DNA of 34,517 bases, from positions 1 to 34,517 of the forward strand of contig CAKTCT010000027.1 of the NCBI GenBank assembly GCA_934539585.1, read 5' to 3'. Below are positions 19,139 through 25,920 of this stretch, in pieces; position 1 is the first letter of the stretch, and each line of letters starts with the position of its first letter. This DNA is from an uncultured Oscillospiraceae bacterium. Lineage in GTDB: Bacteria > Bacillota > Clostridia > Oscillospirales > Ruminococcaceae. The notes under the pieces are model-generated. The model was not told the origin of the DNA, made no database searches, and saw only the letters and a list, made by a program, of their open reading frames with translations. Made by a program: the position numbers and the translations under genes.

Positions 19139-19140
19139 GA
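19121..19140. promoter_or_regulatory. Palindrome overlapping the pgk -35 element (candidate operator)
   Basis: TCTTGAAA (19121-19128) and TTTCAAGA (19133-19140) are perfect 8-base arms around CTTT. The right arm contains the whole -35 hexamer, so a protein bound here would block RNA polymerase. It does not look like the CggR or CcpA consensus. As an alternative it could be a weak terminator for the upstream degV gene, but no T-run follows. Confidence 0.4.
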
Positions 19141-19222
19141 GGATTCACGGAAAATTTACCCGGAAAAACGCCGAAAGGAGCGGAAAAATCCCGGCCCATC
19201 CGGTCATTTCCCCCAAAGGGCC

Positions 19223-20095
19223 CTATTTCAGCTTTTCCTTGATGATAATGCCGATGATTTTGTGCCCGGCGTTGATGCTGATGGCGGCCCCGGCGGTGGT
19301 GGTCATGCTGCTGCCGTAACCGAAAAGCTTCCGGCTCTCCGCGTCCATGGTATCGATGTACTCCTGGACCGACCCGCCGATGATGCAGTAGGGGGTGTGG
19401 GGGATCATCCGCTCCTTGGCGAGCTTCAAAATCGCCGGGATCACCGCCTTGTCCCCCCGGACCTTGGCCACGGTCTTCGACTCCCCGTCCACAAAGGAGA
19501 TGATCGGCTTGAGCCCCATCAGCTCCCCCACAAAGGCGGCGGCGCAGCTGACCCGGCCGCTTTTCTTCACAAATTCCAGGCTGTACGGGGCAAAATAGAT
19601 GCGGCAGCAGGAGAACCAGTCCTCCAGATAGGCCACAATCTCCTCCGGGGAAGTCCCCTTCTCCGCCTTCTTGGCCGCCTCCACCACGGGGTAGCCGTAG
19701 GCGATGGTGTAGTTCCTGGAGTCCACCGCGTAGATGGAAAAATGCTCCCGGGCCTCGGGGTGGGTCTCAAAAAACTCCTCCCGGGCCATGAGGGAATTGC
19801 CGTAGGTGGCCGACCCCTTGGAGTTGATGGACACATAGATCACATCGGTGTACCCCTCCCGCCAGATTTCCTCATACGCCTCCAGAAACTGCATGGCGGT
19901 GTACTGGGAGGTGGTGGGCAGCCGGGGACTGGTGGCCAGAATCCGGTAAAATTCCTCGTTGGTGAAATCCCTGCGTTCGGTATAGCTCTCGTCGCCCACG
20001 GCAATGGAAAAGGGCAGGATGCGGATGCCGTAGCGCTCCTCCAGCTCCTTCGGGATATCGCAGGCCGAATCGGTGACGATCTTGATTTTTCTCAT
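19223..20095 (-). CDS. DegV family protein (fatty-acid-binding, FakB-like)
   Basis: Two-domain fatty-acid carrier of the DegV/FakB family; FakB proteins present acyl chains to the kinase FakA for incorporation into phospholipid. The 290-residue protein begins MRKIKIVTDSACDIP, the classical DegV start, and shows LPTTSQYTAMQF (fatty-acid carboxylate loop), AVDSRNYTIAYGY and KKSGRVSCAAAFVG, then a C-terminal GAAISINAGHKIIGI. Start at 20095 was chosen over a 37-codon longer frame that overlaps the end of trmL. It lies 13 bases after trmL and is probably cotranscribed. No fakA is present in this window. Confidence 0.92.
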   Translation of the reverse strand: MRKIKIVTDSACDIPKELEERYGIRILPFSIAVGDESYTERRDFTNEEFYRILATSPRLPTTSQYTAMQFLEAYEEIWREGYTDVIYVSINSKGSATYGNSLMAREEFFETHPEAREHFSIYAVDSRNYTIAYGYPVVEAAKKAEKGTSPEEIVAYLEDWFSCCRIYFAPYSLEFVKKSGRVSCAAAFVGELMGLKPIISFVDGESKTVAKVRGDKAVIPAILKLAKERMIPHTPYCIIGGSVQEYIDTMDAESRKLFGYGSSMTTTAGAAISINAGHKIIGIIIKEKLK

Positions 20096-20108
20096 GTTCT
20101 TCCCATCC

Positions 20109-20624
20109 TTATGTAAGCTCTGCATCCTCCCAGCGGAGCCGGTGAAGCTCCCCCCGGGTCTCCAGATCGGGGTATCCCCACTGGCGCAGCGTCTCATAGA
20201 CGCCAATGGCCACGGAGTTGGAAAGGTTCAGGCTCCGGACCTCCGACTTCATGGGAATCCGGACGCAGTCCGCCGGGTGGGCCTTTAAAAGCTCCTCAGG
20301 AAGCCCCGCGTCCTCCCGTCCGAAGACCAGATAGGCCCCGTCGGGATACGAAACGTCGGAGTGAACCTTCCGGGCCTTGGTGGAGAAAAAGAAGAAGGGC
20401 CCCGGATTCCGCCGGGCGAAATCCTCCCAGCCGTCGTAATAGGTGATGTCCAGCAGGTGCCAGTAGTCCAAGCCCGCCCGTTTCAGCTTCCGGTCGTCTA
20501 CGGTGAAGCCCATGGGCCTCACGATGTGGAGCCGCGCGCCGGTAACGGAGCAGGTCCGGGCGATGTTGCCCGTATTCTGGGGAATCTGGGGTTCCACCAG
20601 AACGATATTCAGGGTCAATGCCAT
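20109..20624 (-). CDS. trmL: tRNA (cytidine(34)-2'-O)-methyltransferase TrmL
   Basis: SPOUT-class methyltransferase predicted to 2'-O-methylate the wobble base of certain leucine tRNAs using S-adenosylmethionine. The 171-residue protein has NIVLVEPQIPQNTGNIARTC at the N-terminus, LVFGREDAGLP in the middle and IPMKSEVRSLNLSNSVAIG in the C-terminal trefoil knot, all diagnostic of TrmL/CspR. The start at 20624 has AAAGG four to five bases upstream; the longer frame would begin upstream of the predicted promoter. It is followed closely by degV. Confidence 0.95.
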   Translation of the reverse strand: MALTLNIVLVEPQIPQNTGNIARTCSVTGARLHIVRPMGFTVDDRKLKRAGLDYWHLLDITYYDGWEDFARRNPGPFFFFSTKARKVHSDVSYPDGAYLVFGREDAGLPEELLKAHPADCVRIPMKSEVRSLNLSNSVAIGVYETLRQWGYPDLETRGELHRLRWEDAELT

Positions 20625-20644
20625 CCAACCTTTCCCGGATGCTA

Positions 20645-20664
20645 TTCTCCCAAAAGCAGGAGAA
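20645..20664 (-). other. Stem-loop at the predicted 5' end of the trmL mRNA
   Basis: TTCTCC (20645-20650) and GGAGAA (20659-20664) form a 6-bp stem with an 8-base loop, three or so bases after the predicted transcription start. It resembles the arrangement ahead of the V-ATPase operon. Confidence 0.35.
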
Positions 20665-20673
20665 CCTCTTTTT

Positions 20674-20701
20674 ATTATACCCGTTTTTCCAAAAAGCACA
20701 A
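20674..20701 (-). promoter_or_regulatory. Predicted promoter of trmL-degV
   Basis: A perfect TATAAT (20674-20679) on the minus strand, with a weak TTGTGC (20696-20701) 16 bases upstream. The predicted start near 20667 rules out the longer trmL frame. Confidence 0.55.
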
Positions 20702-20729
20702 AGGATTTCCGGATAAATTCACAAAAACT

Positions 20730-22103
20730 TTAACGATTCCCCTTCTCCTCCAGCTTTTTCAGGGCCTTCCGGAACTGGACGGCAAAGAGAACCGCGGTAA
20801 AGGTCACGGCCAGGACGTCGGTGACAGGCTCCGCCATATACACCGCCATGGTCTTGTCCTCCATAAGACAGGGCATCAGGTAGATCAGGGGCACCAGCAG
20901 GACAAACTTCCGCAGCACCGCCACGATAATGGAGCACACCGCGTTCCCGATGGACACAAAGGTCATCTGGCAGGCGATCTGGATGCCGAACAGGAACAGC
21001 ACCCCGCAGTAAACCCGCAGCGCCCGGGCGGTAAAGGCCACCAGCTCCTGGTTGGGGGTGAAAATCCGGGCGAAGGCCGCCGGAAACAGCTCAATGACCC
21101 CCCACAGCAGAACGGTATATCCCAAGGACACCGCCAGCAGCAGCCGGAAGACCTTCCGGACCCGCTCGCTGTTCCCCGCGCCGTAGTTGTAGCTGGTAAT
21201 GGGCTGGGCCCCCTGGGCGATGCCCTGGACCGGCATCATGGCGAACTGCATGACGCTGGACAGAATGGTCATGGCCCCCACGGCCACGTCCCCGCCGTAT
21301 TTCAGCAGGGAGGAGTTGAAGCAGACGGAGATGACGCTTTCGCTGGCCTGCATGGTAAAAGCGGCCAGCCCCAGAGCCACACAGGGCCACACCCACTTGC
21401 CCCCGGGGAAGAAGTTCTTCCGTTTCAGCCGCAGCGTGGTCTTTTTCCCGTTGAGGAACCGCACCACCCAGACGCAGGAGATTCCCTGGGAGATCACCGT
21501 GGCCAGGGCTGCTCCCCGGACCCCCAGGTTCAGGACGAAGATGAAGATGGGATCCAGAACGATGTTCACCGCCGCGCCGATAAGGACGGTGATCATGCTC
21601 ATGGTGGCAAAGCCCTGGGCGGTGATAAAGGCGTTGAGCCCCAGGGTCAGCTGGACGAAAATGGTCCCGATGGCGTAGACGTTGAGATAATCCACAGCGT
21701 ACTGTATGGTGTTCTCGCTGGCCCCGAAGACCAGGAGCAGCGGCCGCCCCCACAGGAGCAGCGCCGCCGTCAGCACCACGGAAATGCCGATCTGCATGGT
21801 AAAGCAGCCGCCCAGGGTCTTTTCCGCCCCGTCCAGGTCCCCCTTGCCCATGAAAATGGACGCCCGGGGCGCGCCGCCGGAGCTGACAAAGGCTGCAAAG
21901 GCCGACACCACGATGATCAGGGGCATGCACACCCCCACGCCGGTCAGGGCCAGCTGGCTCTCTCCGGGCATGTGGCCGATGTAGACCCGGTCCACGATGT
22001 TGTAGAGCATGTTCACCAGCTGGGCAATGACCGTAGGGATGGCCAGCTTCAGAAGCAGCCTGCCGATGGGCTGGGTCCCGAGAAACGTTTTGTCCTGATT
22101 CAT
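20730..22103 (-). CDS. MATE family multidrug/cation antiporter
   Basis: Membrane exporter of 457 residues with about twelve hydrophobic helices, in the DinF/NorM-like MATE family. Family features include KLAIPTVIAQLVNMLYNIVDRVYIGH at the N-terminus (here QLVNMLYNIVDR), GGAPRASIFMGKGD in the loop after helix 2, and the internal second-half counterpart QAITSYNYGAGN-like segment AQPITSYNYGAGNSERV. MATE proteins exchange drugs or metabolites for Na+ or H+; the substrate is unknown. Its ATG overlaps the stop of marR in an ATGA arrangement, so expression is coupled to the regulator. Confidence 0.94.
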   Translation of the reverse strand: MNQDKTFLGTQPIGRLLLKLAIPTVIAQLVNMLYNIVDRVYIGHMPGESQLALTGVGVCMPLIIVVSAFAAFVSSGGAPRASIFMGKGDLDGAEKTLGGCFTMQIGISVVLTAALLLWGRPLLLVFGASENTIQYAVDYLNVYAIGTIFVQLTLGLNAFITAQGFATMSMITVLIGAAVNIVLDPIFIFVLNLGVRGAALATVISQGISCVWVVRFLNGKKTTLRLKRKNFFPGGKWVWPCVALGLAAFTMQASESVISVCFNSSLLKYGGDVAVGAMTILSSVMQFAMMPVQGIAQGAQPITSYNYGAGNSERVRKVFRLLLAVSLGYTVLLWGVIELFPAAFARIFTPNQELVAFTARALRVYCGVLFLFGIQIACQMTFVSIGNAVCSIIVAVLRKFVLLVPLIYLMPCLMEDKTMAVYMAEPVTDVLAVTFTAVLFAVQFRKALKKLEEKGNR

Positions 22104-22564
22104 AAAGCTTCTTCCTCTTTTCTGGGATTTTCTTCCGCCTGGGCGGACAGGTTCCGCTCCATGACGGCAAAGCAGCGGAGACAGCCGTCCAGCTCCTCCC
22201 TGGTCAGCCCCCGGACCATCTGAGCGTAAAACCGCTCCTGGAACTCCCGTCCCCGCCGGATGACGACCTCCGCCTTTCCGGTGCAGACCAGCCGCTGCTT
22301 CCGCCGGTCCCCGGGGACGGGCTGCCGCTCCAGGTACCCCTCCCGGACCAGATTGTCCACGTGGAAGGAGACGATGGTCGGCTTCATCCGCCGGTAGGCG
22401 CAGATGTCCCGTGCCGTGGGGTGCTCCGGATTGTTGGCCAGAAACAGCAGGATGTCCACAGCGGGCCGGGCCATGCCCAGCTCCTCGCTGAGGGGCCGCA
22501 TCACGGCGGCGTAGGCGTCCATGAACCGCTTGGCGTACTCGTAAACAGTGGATGCGAAAACCAC
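22100..22564 (-). CDS. MarR family transcriptional regulator (GTG start)
   Basis: Winged-helix dimeric repressor of 154 residues, probably controlling itself and the MATE pump. The core MARPAVDILLFLANNPEHPTARDICAYRR and LVREGYLERQPVPGDRRKQRLV shows the recognition helix and the wing with the Asp-Arg-Arg motif typical of MarR. The long open frame has an ATG at 22603, but that codon overlaps the -10 element of the predicted promoter; the GTG at 22564 has GGAGGG six bases before it and begins VVFASTVYEYAKRF, in keeping with the first MarR helix. The stop overlaps the MATE start by four bases. Confidence 0.9.
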   Translation of the reverse strand: MVFASTVYEYAKRFMDAYAAVMRPLSEELGMARPAVDILLFLANNPEHPTARDICAYRRMKPTIVSFHVDNLVREGYLERQPVPGDRRKQRLVCTGKAEVVIRRGREFQERFYAQMVRGLTREELDGCLRCFAVMERNLSAQAEENPRKEEEAL

Positions 22565-22586
22565 GCCAATCCCTCCAAAATTGAAT

Positions 22587-22602
22587 TGTTCAATATTGAA
22601 CA
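22587..22602. promoter_or_regulatory. Predicted MarR operator (perfect 16-bp palindrome)
   Basis: TGTTCAATATTGAACA is its own reverse complement. It starts at the last base of the -10 element and covers the predicted transcription start of marR-MATE, an ideal position for autorepression. It also lies about 95 bases before the divergent ABC ATPase gene. Confidence 0.75.
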
Positions 22603-22630
22603 TTATACCCCTCTTTTTCCCTTTCCGCAA
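22602..22630 (-). promoter_or_regulatory. Predicted promoter of marR-MATE
   Basis: A perfect TATAAT (22602-22607) on the minus strand and TTGCGG (22625-22630) are 17 bases apart. The predicted start near 22595 lies within the palindromic operator. Confidence 0.7.
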
Positions 22631-22695
22631 GTCCTTCCGGAAAAAATTCATGATTCCGCCGGTTCCGGGCACACTGAAAAAAAGGAGGTCTGCCC

Positions 22696-23469
22696 ATGAC
22701 GCCGGTCATCGAACTGAAAAACGTCTGCAAAACCTACCCCCGGGGAAAAAATCCCGTCGCCGCCCTCCGGGACGTGAGCCTTACCGTGGCCCCCGGGGAG
22801 CTCCTGGCTATTACCGGCTCCTCCGGCTCCGGGAAATCCACCCTGATGAACATCTTAGGCTGCCTGGACCTCCCCGATTCCGGCTCCTACCGGCTCAACG
22901 GCGCCGACGTCCTGACCCGGGACGAAAAGGAGCTGAGCCGCATCCGCAACCGGGAGATCGGCTTCATCTTCCAGGGCTTCCACCTGATCCCCACCCTCAC
23001 CGCCCTGGAAAACGTGGAGCTCCCCCTGGTCTACCGGGGCCTTCCCCGCAGCGAGCGGCGGCGGCTCTCCCTCCTGGCCCTGGAGCGGATGGGCTTAGGG
23101 GAACGGGCCCTCCACCGGCCCTCCCAGCTCTCCGGGGGCCAGCAGCAGCGGGTGGCCATCGCCCGGGCCATTGCCGCCAGCCCGCCCCTGATCCTGGCCG
23201 ACGAGCCCACAGGGAACCTGGACACCTCCACCGGCCGGGAGGTGATGAACGCCCTCCTTTCCCTGAACCGGGAGGGCCGCACCGTGGTCCTCATCACCCA
23301 CGACCCCTCCGTGGCCGCCATGGCCCCGCGGCAGGTGCAGATCCGGGACGGGCAGGCTCTGGCGGAAAATCCGGCCTTTCCCCCGCCGAACCCCCGAAAA
23401 ATCCCCGGAACAGAGTCCCCCGCACCCCGGAGCCTCCTCCCGGATAAAATGCCATTGAAAAACGCATGA
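22696..23469 (+). CDS. ABC transporter ATP-binding protein (MacB/LolD-like), no adjacent permease
   Basis: Nucleotide-binding subunit of 257 residues. Walker A is GSSGSGKST (41-49), the Q-loop is in IFQGFHLIPTLTALENVELP, the signature LSGGQQQR begins at 145, Walker B is LILADEP (165-171) and the switch His is His202 in LITHD. This pattern is that of the MacB/LolD/FtsE group, whose partners are FtsX-like permeases. No permease follows: the next gene is a toxin-like mazF. After the canonical domain the protein has a proline-rich tail of about 40 residues, absent from most relatives; it may be read-through of degraded downstream sequence. The ribosome site AAAGGAGG is well placed. Confidence 0.92.
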   Translation: MTPVIELKNVCKTYPRGKNPVAALRDVSLTVAPGELLAITGSSGSGKSTLMNILGCLDLPDSGSYRLNGADVLTRDEKELSRIRNREIGFIFQGFHLIPTLTALENVELPLVYRGLPRSERRRLSLLALERMGLGERALHRPSQLSGGQQQRVAIARAIAASPPLILADEPTGNLDTSTGREVMNALLSLNREGRTVVLITHDPSVAAMAPRQVQIRDGQALAENPAFPPPNPRKIPGTESPAPRSLLPDKMPLKNA

Positions 23470-23532
23470 AGGGCCGGCCCTCCGGCCATACTAGTTTCGC
23501 GGGGATCACGCCCCGGAAAGGAGTGCTTTGCC

Positions 23533-23916
23533 GTGTCCATCAAACGCGGAGAAATTTACTACGCCGACCTGAGCCCCGTGGTGGGTTCGGAGCAGGGCGG
23601 CGTCCGGCCCGTCCTCATCGTCCAGAACGACGTGGGCAACCGTTACAGCCCCACCGTCATCGCCGCCGCCATCACCAGCCAGCGGGACAAAGCCAAGCTC
23701 CCCACCCACATCGAGATCAACGCCCAGACCTGCGGCCTGGCCAAGAACTCCGTGGTCCTCCTGGAGCAGGTCCGCACCCTGGACAAACGCCGCCTGAAGG
23801 AGAAGATGGGGGAGCTCCCGGCAGACGCCATGCACTCGGTGGACTCGGCCCTGTCCATCAGCTTCGGCTTAGGCCCCCGCCCCAGCCGCCGCCCGGAGAC
23901 TCATGAGGCTACATAG
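23533..23916 (+). CDS. mazF: MazF/NdoA-type mRNA interferase toxin, no adjacent antitoxin
   Basis: Sequence-specific endoribonuclease of the PemK/MazF family, 127 residues with a GTG start after GGAAAGGAG. It is close to Bacillus NdoA in its core: MSIKRGEIYYADLSPVVGSE, then GGVRPVLIVQ with Arg25 and AAITSQ with Thr48, the two residues shown to be catalytic in B. subtilis MazF; LEQVRTLDKRRL and the FGLG end also match. The last ~12 residues are an extension. In Bacillus the antitoxin gene lies directly upstream; here the upstream gene is an ABC ATPase and no small antitoxin frame is visible in the 63-base gap. An unlinked antitoxin is likely. Confidence 0.93.
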   Translation: MSIKRGEIYYADLSPVVGSEQGGVRPVLIVQNDVGNRYSPTVIAAAITSQRDKAKLPTHIEINAQTCGLAKNSVVLLEQVRTLDKRRLKEKMGELPADAMHSVDSALSISFGLGPRPSRRPETHEAT

Positions 23917-23935
23917 AAGCCTCCGGACCCAAAAA

Positions 23936-23971
23936 GAACCGCCTCGGGAGCTGTCCCGAAGCGGTTCCTTT
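23936..23971. terminator. Bidirectional terminator between mazF and the LiaF-like gene
   Basis: GAACCGCCTCGGGA (23936-23949) pairs with TCCCGAAGCGGTTC (23954-23967), with one internal two-base mismatch, around GCTG. A-run and T-rich flanks on both sides fit termination of the two convergent genes. Confidence 0.85.
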
Positions 23972-23976
23972 GCGTT

Positions 23977-24684
23977 TTACAGAATGTCCACCCCGCCCAG
24001 CACGCAGGTGCAGTCGAAGGTGACGGTAGGCGCGCTGACCTCGGGAGGAAGGCTCTCCGCCCGAAGCTGGACCCCGCCCAGAATGGGAACGTTCTTGCAG
24101 ACGATCCGGACGTTCCGGGGCGCATAGATCACCGCCTGGCCCATGACGGCGTTGCAGAAGACGGTGACGTCGTGGTTCACCACCGCGTCGGACAGGTCCG
24201 CCTGGAGCCGCCCGAACACCGCCGTGCAGGTCCCGCCCATGAGGTTCTGGGCGGTATTTTTCACCTGGCTCCCGGTGAACAGCGCGGTGTAGGAGGGGCT
24301 TTCCCCGCCGTCCACCTTACCGCCGCTCCACTGGGGCCGGGTCCCGGAGGAAACCGTCTTCCCCCGGACGCCCGCCACGGCCCGAACCACGAAATAGACC
24401 CCCAGCAGCACCAGCACCACCGCCAGAACCAGGGTGAAGTTCAGGTTCTCGATCCACCTCTGGGCTCCGGCCAGAAGCAGCAGGCCCACCACGAGGATGA
24501 TGCTGTTTCCCACGTGGACCCCGGTCTCCACCATGCTGATCACCGCCGGGATCATGAGGAACAGGGTCCACCAGCCGTCGAAAAAGAAGGGCGGGTCGTA
24601 CCCCAGCAGCCGGGCCACGACATACCCTCCGCCGAAGATGAGAAAGACCACGCCGATGAGCAGGGTCCCGAAATTTTTCCGCAT
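23977..24684 (-). CDS. LiaF-like membrane protein (DUF5668-type N-terminus, LiaF C-terminal domain)
   Basis: 235-residue protein with about four membrane helices in the first ~110 residues (LLIGVVFLIFGGGYVVARLLG; WTLFLMIPAVISM; SIILVVGLLLLAG; LVLAVVLVLLGVYFVV) followed by a soluble, valine-rich region resembling the LiaF C-terminal fold, with the repeating beta pattern GRLQADLSDAVVN / VTVFCNAVMGQAVIYAP / VRIVCKNVPILGG. LiaF proteins sense cell-envelope stress and modulate the LiaRS two-component system in Firmicutes. No liaRS genes are adjacent, so the role here is only suggested. The start has GGAAAGGAG nine bases upstream. Confidence 0.8.
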   Translation of the reverse strand: MRKNFGTLLIGVVFLIFGGGYVVARLLGYDPPFFFDGWWTLFLMIPAVISMVETGVHVGNSIILVVGLLLLAGAQRWIENLNFTLVLAVVLVLLGVYFVVRAVAGVRGKTVSSGTRPQWSGGKVDGGESPSYTALFTGSQVKNTAQNLMGGTCTAVFGRLQADLSDAVVNHDVTVFCNAVMGQAVIYAPRNVRIVCKNVPILGGVQLRAESLPPEVSAPTVTFDCTCVLGGVDIL

Positions 24685-24714
24685 AACAATCGTCTCCTTT
24701 CCATGAGCCGCTTA

Positions 24715-24750
24715 TGAAAAAAGCCTGCGCCCCCGGGGGAACGCAGGCTT
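24715..24750 (-). terminator. Terminator of the ferredoxin gene
   Basis: AAGCCTGCG (24721-24729) pairs with CGCAGGCTT (24742-24750); on the minus strand the stem is followed by a run of T (24715-24720 region). It lies 14 bases after the ferredoxin stop. Confidence 0.85.
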
Positions 24751-24764
24751 TTGCAGGCAGTTAC

Positions 24765-24935
24765 TTACTCCGCTTTGGGAGCGCCGACGGGACATACGCC
24801 CGCGCAGGAACCGCACTCGATGCACTGAGAAGCATCGATCTCATATTTGCCGTCGCCAGCAGAAATGCAGGAAACGGGGCACTCTGCTTCGCAAGCGCCG
24901 CAGCTGATGCACTCTTCGCCGATAATATATGCCAT
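24765..24935 (-). CDS. 2[4Fe-4S] ferredoxin
   Basis: Small electron carrier of 56 residues, the clostridial type. Two cluster motifs are complete: Cys9, 12, 15 and 19 (CISCGACEAECP) and Cys38, 41, 44 and 48 (CIECGSCAGVCP); the fourth cysteine of each motif ligates the opposite cluster, as in Clostridium pasteurianum ferredoxin. There is one extra cysteine at position 23. The start has AGGAGG nine bases upstream. The gene is monocistronic, between its own promoter and terminator, just after ricT. It likely serves low-potential redox enzymes of fermentation. Confidence 0.96.
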   Translation of the reverse strand: MAYIIGEECISCGACEAECPVSCISAGDGKYEIDASQCIECGSCAGVCPVGAPKAE

Positions 24936-24967
24936 GGGGATACACCTCCTTATGAGTTCTTTCCCTT

Positions 24968-24995
24968 ATTGTAACATATTCCCGGCAAAAATCAA
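24968..24995 (-). promoter_or_regulatory. Predicted promoter of the ferredoxin gene
   Basis: TTGATT (24990-24995) and TACAAT (24968-24973) on the minus strand are 16 bases apart; TGT precedes the -10, giving an extended element. The promoter lies right after the ricT stop codon. Confidence 0.7.
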
Positions 24996-25012
24996 GGGCT
25001 TGGGGAAAAAAT

Positions 25013-25879
25013 TTACGACTCCTTGTCCTCCTGGTTCCCGGCAGCCTCCGGACGGGGCCCTCTGCCCTCGCCCCGGAGGGAGCGCACGTCCTTGCGGTTG
25101 TATTCTCCCGGCGCGGCGTCGTCCTTGCCGTCCAGGGCCACCTTCAGCATCCCGGTGAGGAGGTTCACCTCCGTCACCACGCCCCGTCCGTCGGGGGTCT
25201 GGACCGGCGTCCCCACCCGAGGGGTAATCTTCATCAGCGATTCGTAGGCGTCCTGCTCGTATTTCAGGCAGCACATCAGCCGCCCGCAGGCGCCGGAGAT
25301 TTTGGTGGGGTTCAGGGAAAGCCCTTGCTCCTTGGCCATTTTGATGGACACAGGCTGAAAGTCCCCCAAAAAGCTGGCGCAGCAGAAGGGCCGCCCGCAG
25401 ATCCCCAGGCCGCCCAGCATTTTCGCCTCGTCCCGAACGCCGATTTGCCGCAGCTCAATGCGGGTGCGGAAAACGCCTGCCAGGTCCTTGACCAGTTCCC
25501 GGAAGTCGATGCGCCCGTCGGCGGTGAAGTAAAAGAGGACCTTGTTGTTATCGAAAGTGTACTCCACGTCCACCAGGTTCATTTGGAGCTTATGCTTGGC
25601 AATTTTCTCCTGGCAGACCTGAAAGGCTTCCTTTTCCTTCCGGGTGTTTTCTTCCAGCTGCGCCAAATCCTTCTGGTTGGCACGGCGAATAATGGGCTTC
25701 AGCGGGGCAATGATCTGAGCATCGTCTACCTCCCGGTTCGGGATGACCACGCTGCCGCACTCCACCCCCCGGGCCGTCTCCACGATGACCTTTTCGCCCA
25801 TGGGGATCCGCTCCCCGGCCGGGGAGAAATAATAGGTTTTTCCGGTATTTTTAAAGCGAACGCCGATAATTTCCGTCAT
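25013..25879 (-). CDS. ricT: PSP1-domain protein RicT/YaaT
   Basis: 288-residue member of the PSP1/RicT family. In Bacillus RicT (YaaT) forms a complex with RicA and RicF that carries [4Fe-4S] clusters and stimulates RNase Y-dependent mRNA maturation. The conserved cysteine blocks are clear: GGLGICGRPFCCASFL and GACGRLMCCLKYEQ, preceded by the PSP1 core VDVEYTFDNNKVLFYFTADGRIDFRELV. The last ~30 residues (after SLRGEG) are a hydrophilic tail. It follows holB by 41 bases, the same order as in Bacillus. A ferredoxin gene lies immediately downstream under its own promoter. Confidence 0.95.
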   Translation of the reverse strand: MTEIIGVRFKNTGKTYYFSPAGERIPMGEKVIVETARGVECGSVVIPNREVDDAQIIAPLKPIIRRANQKDLAQLEENTRKEKEAFQVCQEKIAKHKLQMNLVDVEYTFDNNKVLFYFTADGRIDFRELVKDLAGVFRTRIELRQIGVRDEAKMLGGLGICGRPFCCASFLGDFQPVSIKMAKEQGLSLNPTKISGACGRLMCCLKYEQDAYESLMKITPRVGTPVQTPDGRGVVTEVNLLTGMLKVALDGKDDAAPGEYNRKDVRSLRGEGRGPRPEAAGNQEDKES

Positions 25880-25920
25880 AAAATGGAATCCTTTCCGACC
25901 GCCGGGCGGCCTGGGTCCTG

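Noticed and set aside
22565..22672. Upstream extension of marR including an ATG at 22603
   Set aside because: The extension overlaps the predicted promoter and operator, and a better ribosome site precedes the GTG at 22564.
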